Below are positions 26,350 through 38,189 of a stretch of 64,000 bases of DNA, in pieces; positions within the stretch are counted from its first letter, which is position 1, and each line of letters begins with the position of its first letter. Position numbers and translations under genes: made by a program. The notes under the pieces were generated by a model. That model made no database searches. It was given only the letters and a program-made list of their open reading frames with translations, and was not told the origin of the DNA. Source of the DNA: Neurospora crassa OR74A (lineage: Eukaryota > Ascomycota > Sordariomycetes > Sordariales > Sordariaceae); assembly GCF_000182925.2 (NCBI RefSeq), contig NC_026502.1, positions 2,294,001 through 2,358,000 on the forward strand, read 5' to 3'.

Positions 26350-26875
26350 TCATCTGTCCCTTTTTTTCTGATGTGCCCTCCACTCTGTTCGTGCTACCTT
26401 CATTAGTAGATCCTCATCCTTAACTGGTATCCACGATGTAAGTGTTTTCATTGCGTTTTCGAAATCCGCATCCAGCAACACGTCCCTCATGGCGTGAATC
26501 AGCGCAGCACTCGTAGCGTGGAGGATATCAAGACCTCGCGGCACTTCTGCAGCTGTATGGTTTAGATGTCGTTTACTCCTACGCTCGCTCAACTTGGCCA
26601 GGAAGCTTTTCTCCTTACTACTCTTAGATGTTTGCTGAGTATCGGCGTGTTGTAAGTGTGGTGTCACCTCTCCGGAGTCTCTTGCGGAAACCTGAGGGCC
26701 CAATTCCCCTTCAGGCGGGCATTCTCCCAGGAGCATAAAGATATCCCAGACACGGAGCTGAGCAGCAAATGGTATTGACAGGTTGAATAGTGTAAGATAC
26801 CACCTTGTCCCATATGCCGTCGGATCAATGGCTAATTCAGTCTACAAGACAATGATTTGTTAGCACAGCGCCACC

Positions 26876-26919
<44 letters not shown>

Positions 26920-29900
26920 AAGGGGGGGGGGGGCAAGCGTTCTGAAGCTTGGAAACGTACAAGTTTGGAAGCAACGTCCTTTCCCGCAAGCCAATGTTTC
27001 TCAAAGTCGTCCAGGGTGGAAAGGAGCCCTTCGAAATTTGGCGAATACAGCCTCGAAAGCCCACGATACCTCCAAAGGCGAACCATCATGATAAAACACC
27101 TCTCCTCGTCGTAGTAGCATAGCAACGTGGCTGCTAGAGGAGCCATTCCTTGGACATAGCCGGTATCGGGAAAATATAATGAAATGGCGTGTAGAACGCG
27201 GAACAGTAGACGCTGGCCCCCGCGGTATCGCTTTCGAAACATGATGTGACCATTGACCGTCCTGGGAACGTCGAGATCAATCTGCACGTCGTCGGGTGAA
27301 CTGATGTCCTGCAACCTCTTAAACGCTGTGATGAGCACCCCATCAGTTTCGGGACTATTGGCATTCTTTGCACTTGTTGCGAGGAAGGAGAACCAAGCTG
27401 CGGAGCGCCAGCAATCTGGAATTCCTTTCCAAGTGCGCTCGATAAGCTTGGGGTTCTTCGTATCGAACTCAAAGTTCATGCCTTGGCCTTGACCTTGACC
27501 TTGGCCTTGACCTTCGCGGCCGGCTTGGCCCTCACCGCCGTCTTCCAAAGGGAATCTCTGAATGACCTTTGCCATTTTCCTCCACTTTTCGGACCGTTCC
27601 AACTCTTTCTTCTTTAGGGCTTCGGTGCTCTTCTTGCCCGTCATCTTCGCCGCGTATTCCAGAATATCGGTCAAACCTCCCGCCGGAAACGCTAGCATAT
27701 CCCCAGCCTCGTCCATCCATCGCCGGTCCCGGTTGGGTGGTAGGTGATTGGCGATGGACCGGAAAGACGATCGTGTAGATCTTCGTGATGCGTTTGAATA
27801 TGCCGAGTCAAACGTGTGTAGGGATCGCGCGGACACCTTTCTGCTCGGCGGGCCTCCAACAAGGCCTTGACCAAGGGGTGACGAGGAATAAGCCGAGCCG
27901 GGCCGTTTCGTCAACACGTTTCGTCTCCTAGGTGAGAAGTGTCTTGACCTGGATCCTGGCCTGACTGTCCTACTCGTCTCTGGCCTGTAGCTGGATTCTC
28001 GCCTTGCTGGCCTCTCCTTGATGAAGCCATAGCGGTCAACTTCAACTCCATCCAGATTCTCCCAATCTTCTAGCCCGCCGGCGCGCTCGTGCTCGCCCCA
28101 TTTCCTAGCACCAGGCCGGTAATAGCTGGCAGCATCATCCCGTAGCGACGAAGAACTGACCCAGGGTGCTGTGGGCGGTGTTGGCGCAATGTGGCTCGCG
28201 GCCCAGTCGCTCGAGGTCAGAGCATGTAATCGGGGAGGGTCTCTAAGCAGAGGTACGGGTTAGCAGCGCATGGTGAGGTCTGTGTCTTGGTTCAAAGGAA
28301 AGCCGTACACAACATCTGATGGGTCTACCTCCGAGGGTAGAGGCGGAAGATCGCCAGCGAACGAGACGCGCCGCCCGCCATCTAGCCAACCATCGCTGGA
28401 TTCATAGAGCGATCTCACCTTTTGTGATTCCCTCTCTACGTCCGTGGGCATAACGCGGATACTGGGCAGCGGGGCGGAGGGCGACGTCAGGTCTTCATTG
28501 ATGGCGATGGATGGACGTGTTAGCCCCGAGGCGTCACTGAGGCGCGATGATTTGGAGCTGGCCGTCTCTGTCTCCCTTTCTCCTTGAGTGTCCGTCTCAT
28601 GGTGGTGGTCCAGGTCTGCTGGCGCTGCTGGTGCTGCTACTGCTGCTAGTGGAGGTTCTGCTGCTGGTGGTGGTGGTGGTGGTGGTGATGGCGTGGTTGG
28701 TGTTGCTGCTTCTACTGCCGCTGCCGCTGCATGCGCCGTGCTGGTAGGTGTAGGAGGAGTAGGGCCGTCGGTTCCCTGTGGTGCTGCCTGCCTCTGTGCT
28801 GCTGCGTCTGCCAGCTCGTCGTCTCGTTGCGTGCTGTTGTCGACCGGAGCCTGGCCGCCAAACATGATACTGCCGCGGCTGGAAAAGGATAAGTTGCCAA
28901 AGTCGACTGCAAGACGGTCCTGGGAGATGAGCGTGTTAATTGGACTGAAGGGGCCGTGGACATTGTCAGCTCCAAGACTGGTTGGGGCAGGGGAACTAGA
29001 AGAAGCACCAGTGGAAGCAATAAGAGCCTGGGAGGGCTGCTGGCTGGTGTGTGGCCCCTTGCCCGGCCTGCTAGCGCCGACGGTGGTGACGGCCAAGGAG
29101 TTGCCGGTTGATGAGCCAGCGCTACCGTGCTGCAGGCGTGGGGGACTTTGCAGCAGCGTCTTGGGTGATTTGGATGAACCAAGCGCGCCCCGCATGGCGG
29201 CTTTGGCTGCGGTAGAAGCACTGGCAGACGCTCTAGCGTAAGGGGCACTGCCGGGGGGGAACGTGCTAGATGAGCCCGTCGACTCCCTGGACGATCCATC
29301 CGCTTCGGGAAATGCAACCTGGTCCCTGTCGTCCTCTCCGCCAACCGAACCAAGCGATCCCAGGGCCCTTTTCCGCCTTCTGATCCTACTTGTCTCCATC
29401 ATCGACTTCGACCGGACAGTGGCCCGGATGCGGAATGTCGTCGTGCCAGCTATCGATCTTGACGCTCTCTTCAATGACCGTAACGGCGCCGGCGCCGGCG
29501 ATAGCGCCAAAGCTCTTGCGGTTGCTAAAGGAATGCACAGCTCGGCGACGACGATCCCTGATGTTTCTATTTCCGGCTTGTGCACGCCCTTGTCGTCGTC
29601 GTCATCACCTTCTTTGACGTCAGTTGCGAATTCTGAGCAGGGGCTATCCAACGCCTTCTCAATGCTCTTTGAACCAGGCAAACTGCTGTCGCGCTCGCTA
29701 TCGCCCCAAAGCGTGATAGACGTTAAGGTCGGTGCGCACGAATCCCTCTTTGACTCGACGTCGCCCACGATGCTGACGGCCGGTGGGTTGGGACGGAGAT
29801 GAGGCTCTAGTCGGAAGAGCGGGTGGTCTTCCGGCGGTGGCGGGATCGCTGGGCGGACAGCAACAGTGGGAGTGGTCGAGGCGCGCGGACGAATCGAGAC

Positions 29901-30068
29901 GCAGCGAGGAGGTAGTGGCGGGAGCAGAATGGGAGGTTGTGCCTGTTTTGTCTGTTCATAACGGACGCCCACCGGATCAGGGTGGTTGTCTCTAACCGAC
30001 GACAGTCGCCGACTTCTCAACCTTATACTTGGCCTGTGGCGCACATTTGCCGTCCTCAGCGGTGCCAT
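26350..30068 (-). CDS. TBC-domain Rab GTPase-activating protein
   Basis: On the minus strand three exons (30068-28309, 28242-26961, 26841-26350) encode 1177 residues. The 66-nt first intron spans an in-frame TAA and carries a CTAAC branch site. The 119-nt second intron holds a long homopolymer. The N-terminal 800 residues are low-complexity (Ser/Pro/Ala-rich, a poly-Pro run near 28670, a Gly-Gln run at 27482-27518). The TBC domain covers about residues 850-1070. Both catalytic fingers are visible: IDLDVPR (the IxxDxxR arginine finger) and YVQG (the glutamine finger). The domain ends across the second intron with YGTRWYLTLF and LRVWDIFM. It should therefore be an active GAP that speeds GTP hydrolysis on a Rab; the Rab partner cannot be told from sequence. 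The start is the first ATG of the long frame; an upstream exon is possible. Confidence 0.88.
26877..26933. repeat. Poly(A)41 / poly(G)12 homopolymers inside a TBC-gene intron
   Basis: 41 consecutive A (26877-26917), then GGAA, then 12 G (26922-26933) on the + strand. On the coding strand this reads C12 then T41 and lies between the donor (26960) and the branch site of intron 2. It is by far the longest homopolymer in the window; the exact count may be limited by sequencing accuracy. Confidence 0.85.
27482..27518 (-). repeat. In-frame hexamer repeat coding for Gly-Gln units
   Basis: Tandem CCTTGA/CCTTGG units on the + strand encode about six Gly-Gln pairs upstream of the TBC domain. Copy number changes would stay in frame. 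Confidence 0.85.
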
Positions 30069-33000
30069 GTGTGAGGCACGCGACGAACGAGGAGCAATGG
30101 GAGGGTCGGGTTATACGAGAATAGGGTTGACTATGCCGTGATGGCCGCTTGTTTGCTGCTCTTTGCCGCCCTGAGGCGGCCTTCAGAACGGGGCGGCTGA
30201 TGGTTACCTCTATAGCGGTGGCTAGGGAAGGTGGAAATGGTGGGAGTGGGCAGTACTGATGATCCGGGTATCGTGTCACCTTGCTGCGGTCTTGTGACAC
30301 TTGTGTGTCTGACGTTGAACAGTCGAGGCTCAGAGTTCCTGCACAGAAGAGGCAGAAACCAACAAGAAGGTTGCTGACGGCAGAAAACAGGATATCATTA
30401 AGGAGGCGGCGTGTATAAATTCGGGGGCGGCGTCCAGGTTGTAGTCCGGCTATGATGATGCAGTGTCCGAGGCCGCGGCGACATCGATAATAGCACGACT
30501 ACCTAACGATAATCCTCGGATAAGATTGCTGACTTACAGTCCCTGAAATTCGAGGGTATGACGAACGAAGGGGAGCTGTTCAAGGTTAGTGGATGGGGAA
30601 TAGCATCTCCTTTGAGAGCCATCCCAGGTACAGGGCAGGAAGGAGAGACAATAAGATAGGCATCGCCAAGTGGGAGGAAAAGGCACTGAAGCTTCCCTCC
30701 CTTCCACTTTTCCATGTCGAATCCTCCTTCCGGCCCTTTCTCACCGGACTCACATGTACCCCTCCAGGCCGCTGAAGTGAAACGAAGGACTCGGCCTACA
30801 GTCCACCATCGGTTTTGTTTGATCTAGCCAATGTGCGAGCAGCAACCCAAAAGCTTCTAGACATCATCTTACTCCCTGCCTTTAGTACTCGCGAAAGTGT
30901 TCCTCCGATGCAGCCATGATGGCGATCATCGCGCTTCTATGTGGGGGTTCACGCCGCCGCCACTTTTTGCCAACTCTTGCGCGAAATCTGAAGTTGGCAA
31001 AGACAGACGCCCGCAACGTCCACAACGCCGTGGACACAACTTGCTCCAAGTACGCTACCCAACCGAATGAACATGTCCTTGCAGGTAATGAGGACTGCGG
31101 GTGCGGGCCGGCGAGAATGCTACCCTCCGATCACAAATGATCTCGACTGAGACACCTGGGGTCGATCCACATCTCAAAGCACACCACAAAGCCGAGCAAG
31201 TCCAACGGTTGCCCGCCCAGAGTACCTGATCAGAGCTAGCTTCGGCATCGCGATGTGGCATGGAAATCTCTCAAGCCGTGGACAAGTGAGACAAGGCCGG
31301 AGAAGAGGGCTGCGCGCTTGTGAACTTATATGGTCCCCTATGCCGCAGGTCGCAGATCACAACCAACAAGTAACATGATATAAGATACAAAGGCGACAAC
31401 GCAATCTATCCAACTACCCAATTCATTCGATAACTGTCACACAACTTCATACGACTCGGGATTTTGTGCCACCTGGGGTCTCAATACTACTTTGACTTCC
31501 CAACTTTCCCATCCCTATGGCACACAAGGCGACCAACACGGCATCTCTGTATCTGTGTACTAATGATGTACTTAACCGTTAGGCAGGCGGTCTACAGGGG
31601 GTAATCCGCCAACACCCGTGATGGAAGGGCATCGACTTTTCTGCCTAGGTATGCCCCGCACAGCAAGTGGTCTTGGATCATAAATGGACTCATAATACAC
31701 AAGTGTGCAACAGCTCGTCTATTTTACTAGGTAGTGGTGGCAGTAGGAGGTACTTTCTGGCATCTGTTGGACAAACGGGTAACTAACTAACAGCCAGGTT
31801 CGTCTCACTACGTAGCCCCACACTATGTATAATGTCTACACTTTGTCAAAACTACATTTTCGGCTCCGGCCATGGCCAAGAAAAAAGAAAAGGAGGAAAA
31901 AAAAAAGAAATATCACCGTTTCCATCCGACTACTCCCGTTTCCGTCGGCTACCGACCGTAACGTCTCAGACTTCCAATACATTCATCCCAAGCTACTAAG
32001 TGTATCAGGCAGTCAAGCTATCAAGGTCTCAGAGTTCAAGAAACGGAATCTCGAGTGATATCGACATGGTGAGAGTAGACCAATCCCGTCCATATTGCAT
32101 CCCCTCCCCTCATCTTATATATAAAGCTTTCCATTCGTCGTGCTACCCGTCAACCAACCAACATCCTCCTGTCCCTTGCATGAGAGCTTGCAGCCAAACG
32201 GACGCCAAGACGAACGATCCAAGCAACCAGTGGCACAGCACCAAGCCTACCTAGTTTCCCACATGACCGCTATGTATCATCATTGTTCCCTTTTCTGAGA
32301 GATATCCTGGGCTACATAGTTTGACCTGAACTTAGCTTGAAAAATGGTTAAAATGGGGAGTTTAACACATGACAACTAAGACTTACCCTCAAGTTCAAAC
32401 AGACTGGATCATGAAATATCTATTCTCGAGTCAATGCACGATACGTTGCACAAGGTAATTAATACGTATCTACTACTACGCCGAACGTCGATAATAATCA
32501 AATTATGTTGTACTTCGAATGCCCTGGGAGCAACTCAAATCATACTCTCTCGTAACCCCTTCTTCCATAAATAAGTTAGTATTGTGGTTATATTCTGCTC
32601 GTATCCCCTCTTCTATAAATAAAGTTAAGGTAGTCATATCTCGCTTCGCTCCTTTGATCCTCCCCCATGTCTCCATCACCACCCATCGACTTCGTTACGG
32701 GACCCAATGCAGCTAACTCTACCAACTTGCTAACATACACTATATCCCCTCACACAATTTATCACTACCTACTAGACCTCATTGTAATACTTTAATGGAT
32801 TATTCCCTAGCTGACTCTTTTCTGTTCAATGTATTCCCTTGCAACGTCGGTACTTCAACGATCAGTCGAGATGAGTATGCTTTCACATATTCCGCCGCCA
32901 TGTAGGCAATTTCGCTAGGTACCTCTCTGTCTCTCTCTCTCGCCGTTTATAAACCGGCCAGTAAGAACCTAAGCCTACCTACTCAACCACAATGCCCGAA

Positions 33001-33163
33001 CAATCTCCCATCGAGCAGCTACGCATCTACCATGTCTATACTAACCAACTATTGTAACCCCGCATTATGGAGAAAAATATTCTTATTAAAACTTCTTTCA
33101 TAATGGCTGCTACCCTACCCTACTCTCCCGCAACACACGTGTGTCGTGCCGCTTCCTCGTAAT
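30069..33163. other. 3-kb intergenic region, AT-richer toward the right
   Basis: No gene is supported. The part nearest 30069 is the upstream flank of the TBC gene. The segment 32300-33150 is visibly more AT-rich than its surroundings, and it holds an imperfect direct repeat at 32550-32629. The right edge is the 3' flank of the ankyrin-DIL gene. Confidence 0.55.
32550..32629. repeat. Imperfect 30-bp direct repeat
   Basis: Two copies of a unit that begins TCGTA(A/T)CCCC and ends in ATAAATAA(A)GTTA start at 32550 and 32599. Similarity extends about ten bases further upstream of each copy. Several differences are C/T. Confidence 0.7.
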
Positions 33164-36058
33164 CTAAACCTCCTCATTCTCCCAATCCTTCTCCCCAAAC
33201 AGCGGCGGTCCTTTCCTCCCTCCACTAGTCGCCGCCTCAAACTTATCCAAAAACTCGGGCGGGATAGTCGGTATGTACTTTCGTTCCCTCTCCCTGTTCA
33301 CGCCGCCGAACCCGGCCCCGTAGCTGACCAGCATGTCCGTCATGCTGGGTAGAGTAAAGGGCAGCATAAAAGCCGGATCAAGAAGCAAGTTGGCCGGCGC
33401 GTCCTCGTCGTCTTCGTCGCCTTCCCCGTCACCGCCTCCGGGACCCTCGGAAGACGACGTGGCGCCGCCTGGGGTAGACGCCCAAGGACTGCCGTTGATG
33501 GACCTGCTGATGGGCGTCACCGGCGTGCTGACACTGCCATCGCCTACCCGCTCCTTGATGGACGATGTGACTGACAACTGCGACATTTGCGACTCGCGCT
33601 TGCGCTCCTTACGCATGGCCTGCAGGGCCGTGAGGTACTTCATGGCACTCTTGGGAAGGCCCTTTTCGCCAACCTCGGAGCGGTAGTGCGTCGCGGCGTG
33701 GATAAGCTGCTGGGGGCTCAGCGCCTTGAGCTGCTGGAGAGTACCGATCAGGGCCTCGAGGTCGTCGGCGCCCAGCGACGAAAGTACTTGCAGCCACTGG
33801 AGGAGCTGAATGACGGGGGCAAGGTGGCGGCGCGTTGCCTCCATTGTGGTCTCGCCGCTCGACTTCATCTCGCCGCCCTCGTAGTGCTCGGGTTGCCGAT
33901 TGTTGGTACGAGCCCAGTCCTCCAGGGCCGAAATGTTCATGCGGATCTGCATGGCCTTGGTGCGCGCCAAGTACTTGCGACTGGACATTATGCGGTTGAA
34001 GAGCTCGGCGCCGAGCCAGTATATCAGTTGTGAGATGACCTGTGCCGTAATCACTGAGTGGACATCATACAGGTCCAGGACAAATAGTGTAGAGGAGAGT
34101 AGTGATGTCACGTTCCGCGGAGACGGCTTCGCCCTCTGCTTGGGGGACGGCGGCCTGAAGCGCTTCTCCATGGGCGGTTCCTTCACCTCCTTCTTGCGCT
34201 TGAAAATCGTCCACTCGTTCTGGAAGGTGATGTTTTCGAAGCCGGGGATTGTTTCGTGGTCCAGCATGCCAGCATCCAGCACCTTGTCAAGACGTCTCTC
34301 TGCGTCCCGGACAATAAGAATGAAGATCTCGTTGATCAGCTCTGAAAGCTGCGCCTGGAACTCGGTGGTCGCTTCTACCAAGCCGGCATCCTTCTTGAGG
34401 TAATGTAGCAACAGGGTCGCGTTGGATGCCCAAAAAGCCAGGATAGTCATATCCCACTGGTATCTCTCCACGACATTGTTGATCTTATCCATGGCAGTAA
34501 TCAATAGCTTTGCTAACAGTTCACGGCTGGCATGGTAATGCGCATATCGAGCCCCCAGGAAGATCATGTTCGCGGGCACAGGCTTTTGTGATGGTGATCG
34601 TTGCGGGGTCATGTTGGTGATGACAATGTCCAAGATGCTGTCCAGCTCGCTCTCCTGGAAGACAAACATTTGATCGTGGAGACACCTCGCCCAGTCGAAC
34701 TCTTGCTGCTCTTCCTCAAATTCGTCAATAGGCTAGCGCATGGTCAGCATAGCAATATGGTGTGAGAGGGTTTGAATTCCTTGGTGGAGGGGAGTGCGAA
34801 CCTCGGGTTGGTCGTCCATGCCCACGTTCCCTAGATCAACTTCCAGATCACGAGCACTCTCCATCATCATTCTCCTGCGCATCTCATTTTCGGCCAACTC
34901 TTCCTCGAATTTGTCTTGAGAAAAGCCTGGATTATAAAAGTCGTCGGCACCAGCCGTGCCAATGCTATAACCGCTGTCGTGGAGATAGAAAGACATGTCG
35001 CTGTCCGGGGCAACAAAGTCGAATGCAGTTCGTCCTGAGGAGGTCTTCTTCTCGGGAGAAGCGCCGTTGTCGAGTAGTAGCTTTGCAATGCCCTTGTGTC
35101 GATTGGTCATAGCCCACATAAGCGCGCTCCATTGATTGCGGTCTTGCTTGTCGACATCAGCTCCGGCGTCGAGAAGGACTTGTACGGTGGACTCGTGTCC
35201 CTGTTGCATAGTTCTGTTAGTAAAGTCTTCCCATGCATTCGGTCTGATATGGGGACAGAGCCAACTTACAAAGCAGCTTGCGTAGATCAGGGCCGGTGTT
35301 CCTTCTTCATCTGGCGCATTGAGATCTACGTATTGTCTAGCTGGGCCATCTAGGATTTTACGGACAGACTCGACATTGCCATTGCTTGCAGCCATAATGA
35401 AGGCTCTTTGGAGGACATCCTTCTTCTCGTCCTGCGGCATCTTGTCGTCGTTGGCAATCTGATTCTCATCCTCAAATATTGCGCTAGCCGAATGCGCAGC
35501 CTGTGCAGCCAGCATCTCCATCAATCTAGTCTCGCTGTTGGCCCCGCCCTTGGTGATGTCCTCGTCGAACTGGGGGTCGTCAAGATTCAGGTTGCTGAAG
35601 CTCAGAGGCTTGGCCGGTATGGGTGTTGTCAAGAACTGTGATTGTCCTGATGAGACGGAGAGTCAGTACGAGGGCTGGCCAGTCCGAGACATGAAGCGAG
35701 GAATGATAGGTGCTATCGAGTAGACAAGGGGCAACCGACCTTGCCATCCGTCATACATCTCCGTCTCTGTGACCATGTGTTCGTTAGGAGCATGTCTCCT
35801 GTCATCGAGGGAGCGCGGTAGATCGGGGGGCAACTGCTGTTTCTTCTGCTGCTGTGGTTCATATCCTCCCCCGTCGCTTCCAAACCCTCCTTCGTCTCCG
35901 CCGCCGGCACCGAAGCCGCCATCAAAGCCCCCGTTATCCATGGGTACGGGTCGAGCGTAGCATGCGGCGAGCGGTGTCGGGTCTGAGCGCAGGTCAACCA
36001 AAGCGGCGGGTTGTTCTTCGGGCAAGGCTATAACGTCAGCGTAGGAAATTGTATCCAA
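33164..36058 (-). CDS. Ankyrin-repeat and DIL (dilute) domain protein
   Basis: Four minus-strand exons (36058-35740, 35646-35270, 35200-34802, 34732-33164) give 887 residues. An in-frame ATG at 35941 (MDNGGFDG) would give 848. After a Gly/Asp-rich N-terminus there are ankyrin repeats (AFIMAASNGNVESVRKIL; ALIYASCFGHESTVQVLLDAGADVDKQD; SALMWAMTNRHKGIAKLLLDNGA). The second half carries a DIL-like region containing LYDVHSVITAQVISQLIYWLGAELFNRIM. The C-terminus has Ser/Gly/Asp-rich linkers and a conserved-looking tail (YIPTIPPEFLDKFE). The DIL domain is the cargo-binding tail of class V myosins; fungal proteins pairing it with ankyrin repeats lack a motor and their role is poorly known. The 69-nt intron at 35201-35269 has no stop and a length of 3n, so its retention would add 23 residues inside a repeat. 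Confidence 0.88.
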
Positions 36059-37052
36059 AGATGTCGGTCGAAGTCGGACTGAATTAAGCGCACCGCGGCC
36101 GAGGATGAGGGTTCACGGCAGGCCAGGACTTGGTCGGTGTAGAGTTGAGAGAGCAGGCGGAATGCAAAGAAGGTGACGTTGCTTTAGCTGGCTGAAGAAA
36201 AGAAGAGGAAGTGACAACAATAAAGCTCGACCAGGTAATTCCTGTTAGGGGTTCAGTTCAGGCGACAGCCTGCGTGGAGTTGCGCCACGGAAGCAGGGCA
36301 CCCAGGACTTGTCTATTCGTAGTGTACTGCACTTGGTGGTCAACGCAGGAAGGACAGAGACGGTGGACGTATTGATGCCCTCGGTTGCTTCAAGTTAGGT
36401 CCCCCCACTGACGTTACCACTGTACTACCGCTGTTATCGATTCTAAGGCGGTCCGTGCTTTTGTACCTGTAGGTACACACACGTCTAGTCCCTCCGCTTC
36501 GATGTCACATCTTTTGGATTATGTTATGTTCAACAGCCCGGAATGACAGCTTGACAGGAATGTGATGAAAAGCTCCATGAGCAATTAAAACCAAACTGAC
36601 GCATTGCTGTACGACTTTTGGGCGACGCGTCCCAAGATCTGAGGTCACCCAAGTACAAACGTCGGTGAGGGCATCTCGACCGGTAGTTTGTGGGGAAATA
36701 AGGACCCTGATTGTTATCGAGCCTAGCGAGGAGCTAGCGAACTTTACTTCTGGGGTGCCGACTGCTGTACTCAAATTCAAGCTTCGCAACAACCTCGTCT
36801 CGTGGGCAGCCGTGCATCCTTCTAATTTTACTCTACGACGAAAGCTGATTGAGAATTAGACTTTGTTACTTAAGCGCAGACAATCAAAGATCTGAGAGAT
36901 TTCGATTCTTCGCGCTCAAATGACTGCACTCGTTGCCCATCATACTAAATGAGGTCCTCCCCCTTTTTATGTGGATCGCTCGCTGTTGATGGCTCCCCGT
37001 AAATGCTGCTCTCACCGAATAATTGCCTTCAGATATATAGCTTGGTAATTTC
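36059..37052. other. Intergenic region
   Basis: This is the upstream flank of the ankyrin-DIL gene and the 3' flank of the allantoicase gene. I see no gene or repeat of note. Confidence 0.55.
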
Positions 37053-38189
37053 TTAAACAGCCCTCTTCGCAAACACCCGCAGTCTTTTCACTCCGCCGTC
37101 AGGCACAATGATGAGCTTGACGTGGGTGAACGGCTTGTCCTTCACCAAGCTCTCGACAGGGTGTTCCTGATCGGGACCGCACTTGATGGGCTCAACAACC
37201 TCTGTCCAGCCCTCAGAATCCGCTCCCGGCTCGCCCTCGCTCTTCCACTCGATAGCTTGCAGCTTGACCTGCTGGGGGTAGTTACCGCGGAAGTGAGCCG
37301 TGTCGACCATGAAATTCTGAATGTAGCCGGGCGCGCCGAGTCTGATGATGGTCCAGTCGACGTGGCCCTTGGTGCGCGAGCGTGCTGTCTCCCAACCGTC
37401 GCCCATGTCCTTGCCGCGGCCCGGAAGGATAAGGTTGTCCTTGGTACCAAAGTGCTGGTCACTGCAGGAGATCGCAACTCCGCCGTTCTGGGCAGCCGCC
37501 AAGTCAAAGATGGCATCCGTATTGTCGGGGAAGACCGGTACGGCGTGTCCAAACAGACGGAACCTGGCAATGCCGCCGTCGGGGTACATGTTTAGTCGCA
37601 CATGGGTGTACTGCTTCTTGGTAGGGTTCTCGAGTTTCCAGCCGAATCTCTGCGAAGGGCCGCACTCTTGAACGCCAAGAATAGTCTCCCATCCACCACG
37701 CTCGCCCTTCCATGACAGAACCTCATCGTCGTTTTGGCTGAAGCAACCCTCGACCGAGATGGCGGGCGCATGGTTGCCGTTGAAGAAAGCCGTGTCAATC
37801 TCGACACCCTCGACGGTACCCGAGGCGACGCCCAGACGGATCACAACCCAGTCGAACTCGGCAGGGTTGTGTCTCCTTGTCTCCCATCCGTCATACCAGG
37901 CGCCGGTGTAAACCATCTTTCCCGGCTGGCGGATTGGGGCTGTAGGAGTGAGGAGGTTGGCTGCTTCGGCGAACCATTCGTCCGAGAAACCGAGAACCTT
38001 GCCACCGAGAGCCCCTGAGATAAGATCTGTATCCCAGCTCGACTTCCGTTAGTTGAAAGGTTTGGGTTGCCATGTTTGGTGAGATGGATGCTACGGACCG
38101 ATGGTGCTGGAACGGAAAGTCTTGTCGATATCATCGGCGGCAATCCGAGTGGCCGGAACAGCCTCGAGCTTGTAATCGATGTCGGTCAT
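37053..38189 (-). CDS. alc-1: Allantoicase (allantoate amidinohydrolase)
   Basis: Two exons (38189-38095 and 38037-37053) give 359 residues. The 57-nt intron has a CTAAC branch site and joins as STIGPWDTDLISG. The family's duplicated jelly-roll repeats are both clear: WYDGWETRRH with DWVVIRLG and IDTAFFNGNHAP in the first, and MGDGWETARSR with DWTIIRLG and VDTAHFRGNYP in the second. Each ends in a THV(R/K)L..YPDGG or THVKLIIVPDGG strand. Allantoicase cleaves allantoate to ureidoglycolate and urea, a late step in purine breakdown for nitrogen. The start is the first ATG, MTDIDYKLEAVP. The upstream region has several GATA words, in line with nitrogen control by a NIT2-type activator. The assignment is firm; the Neurospora name alc-1 rests on family identity and organism. 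Confidence 0.94.
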
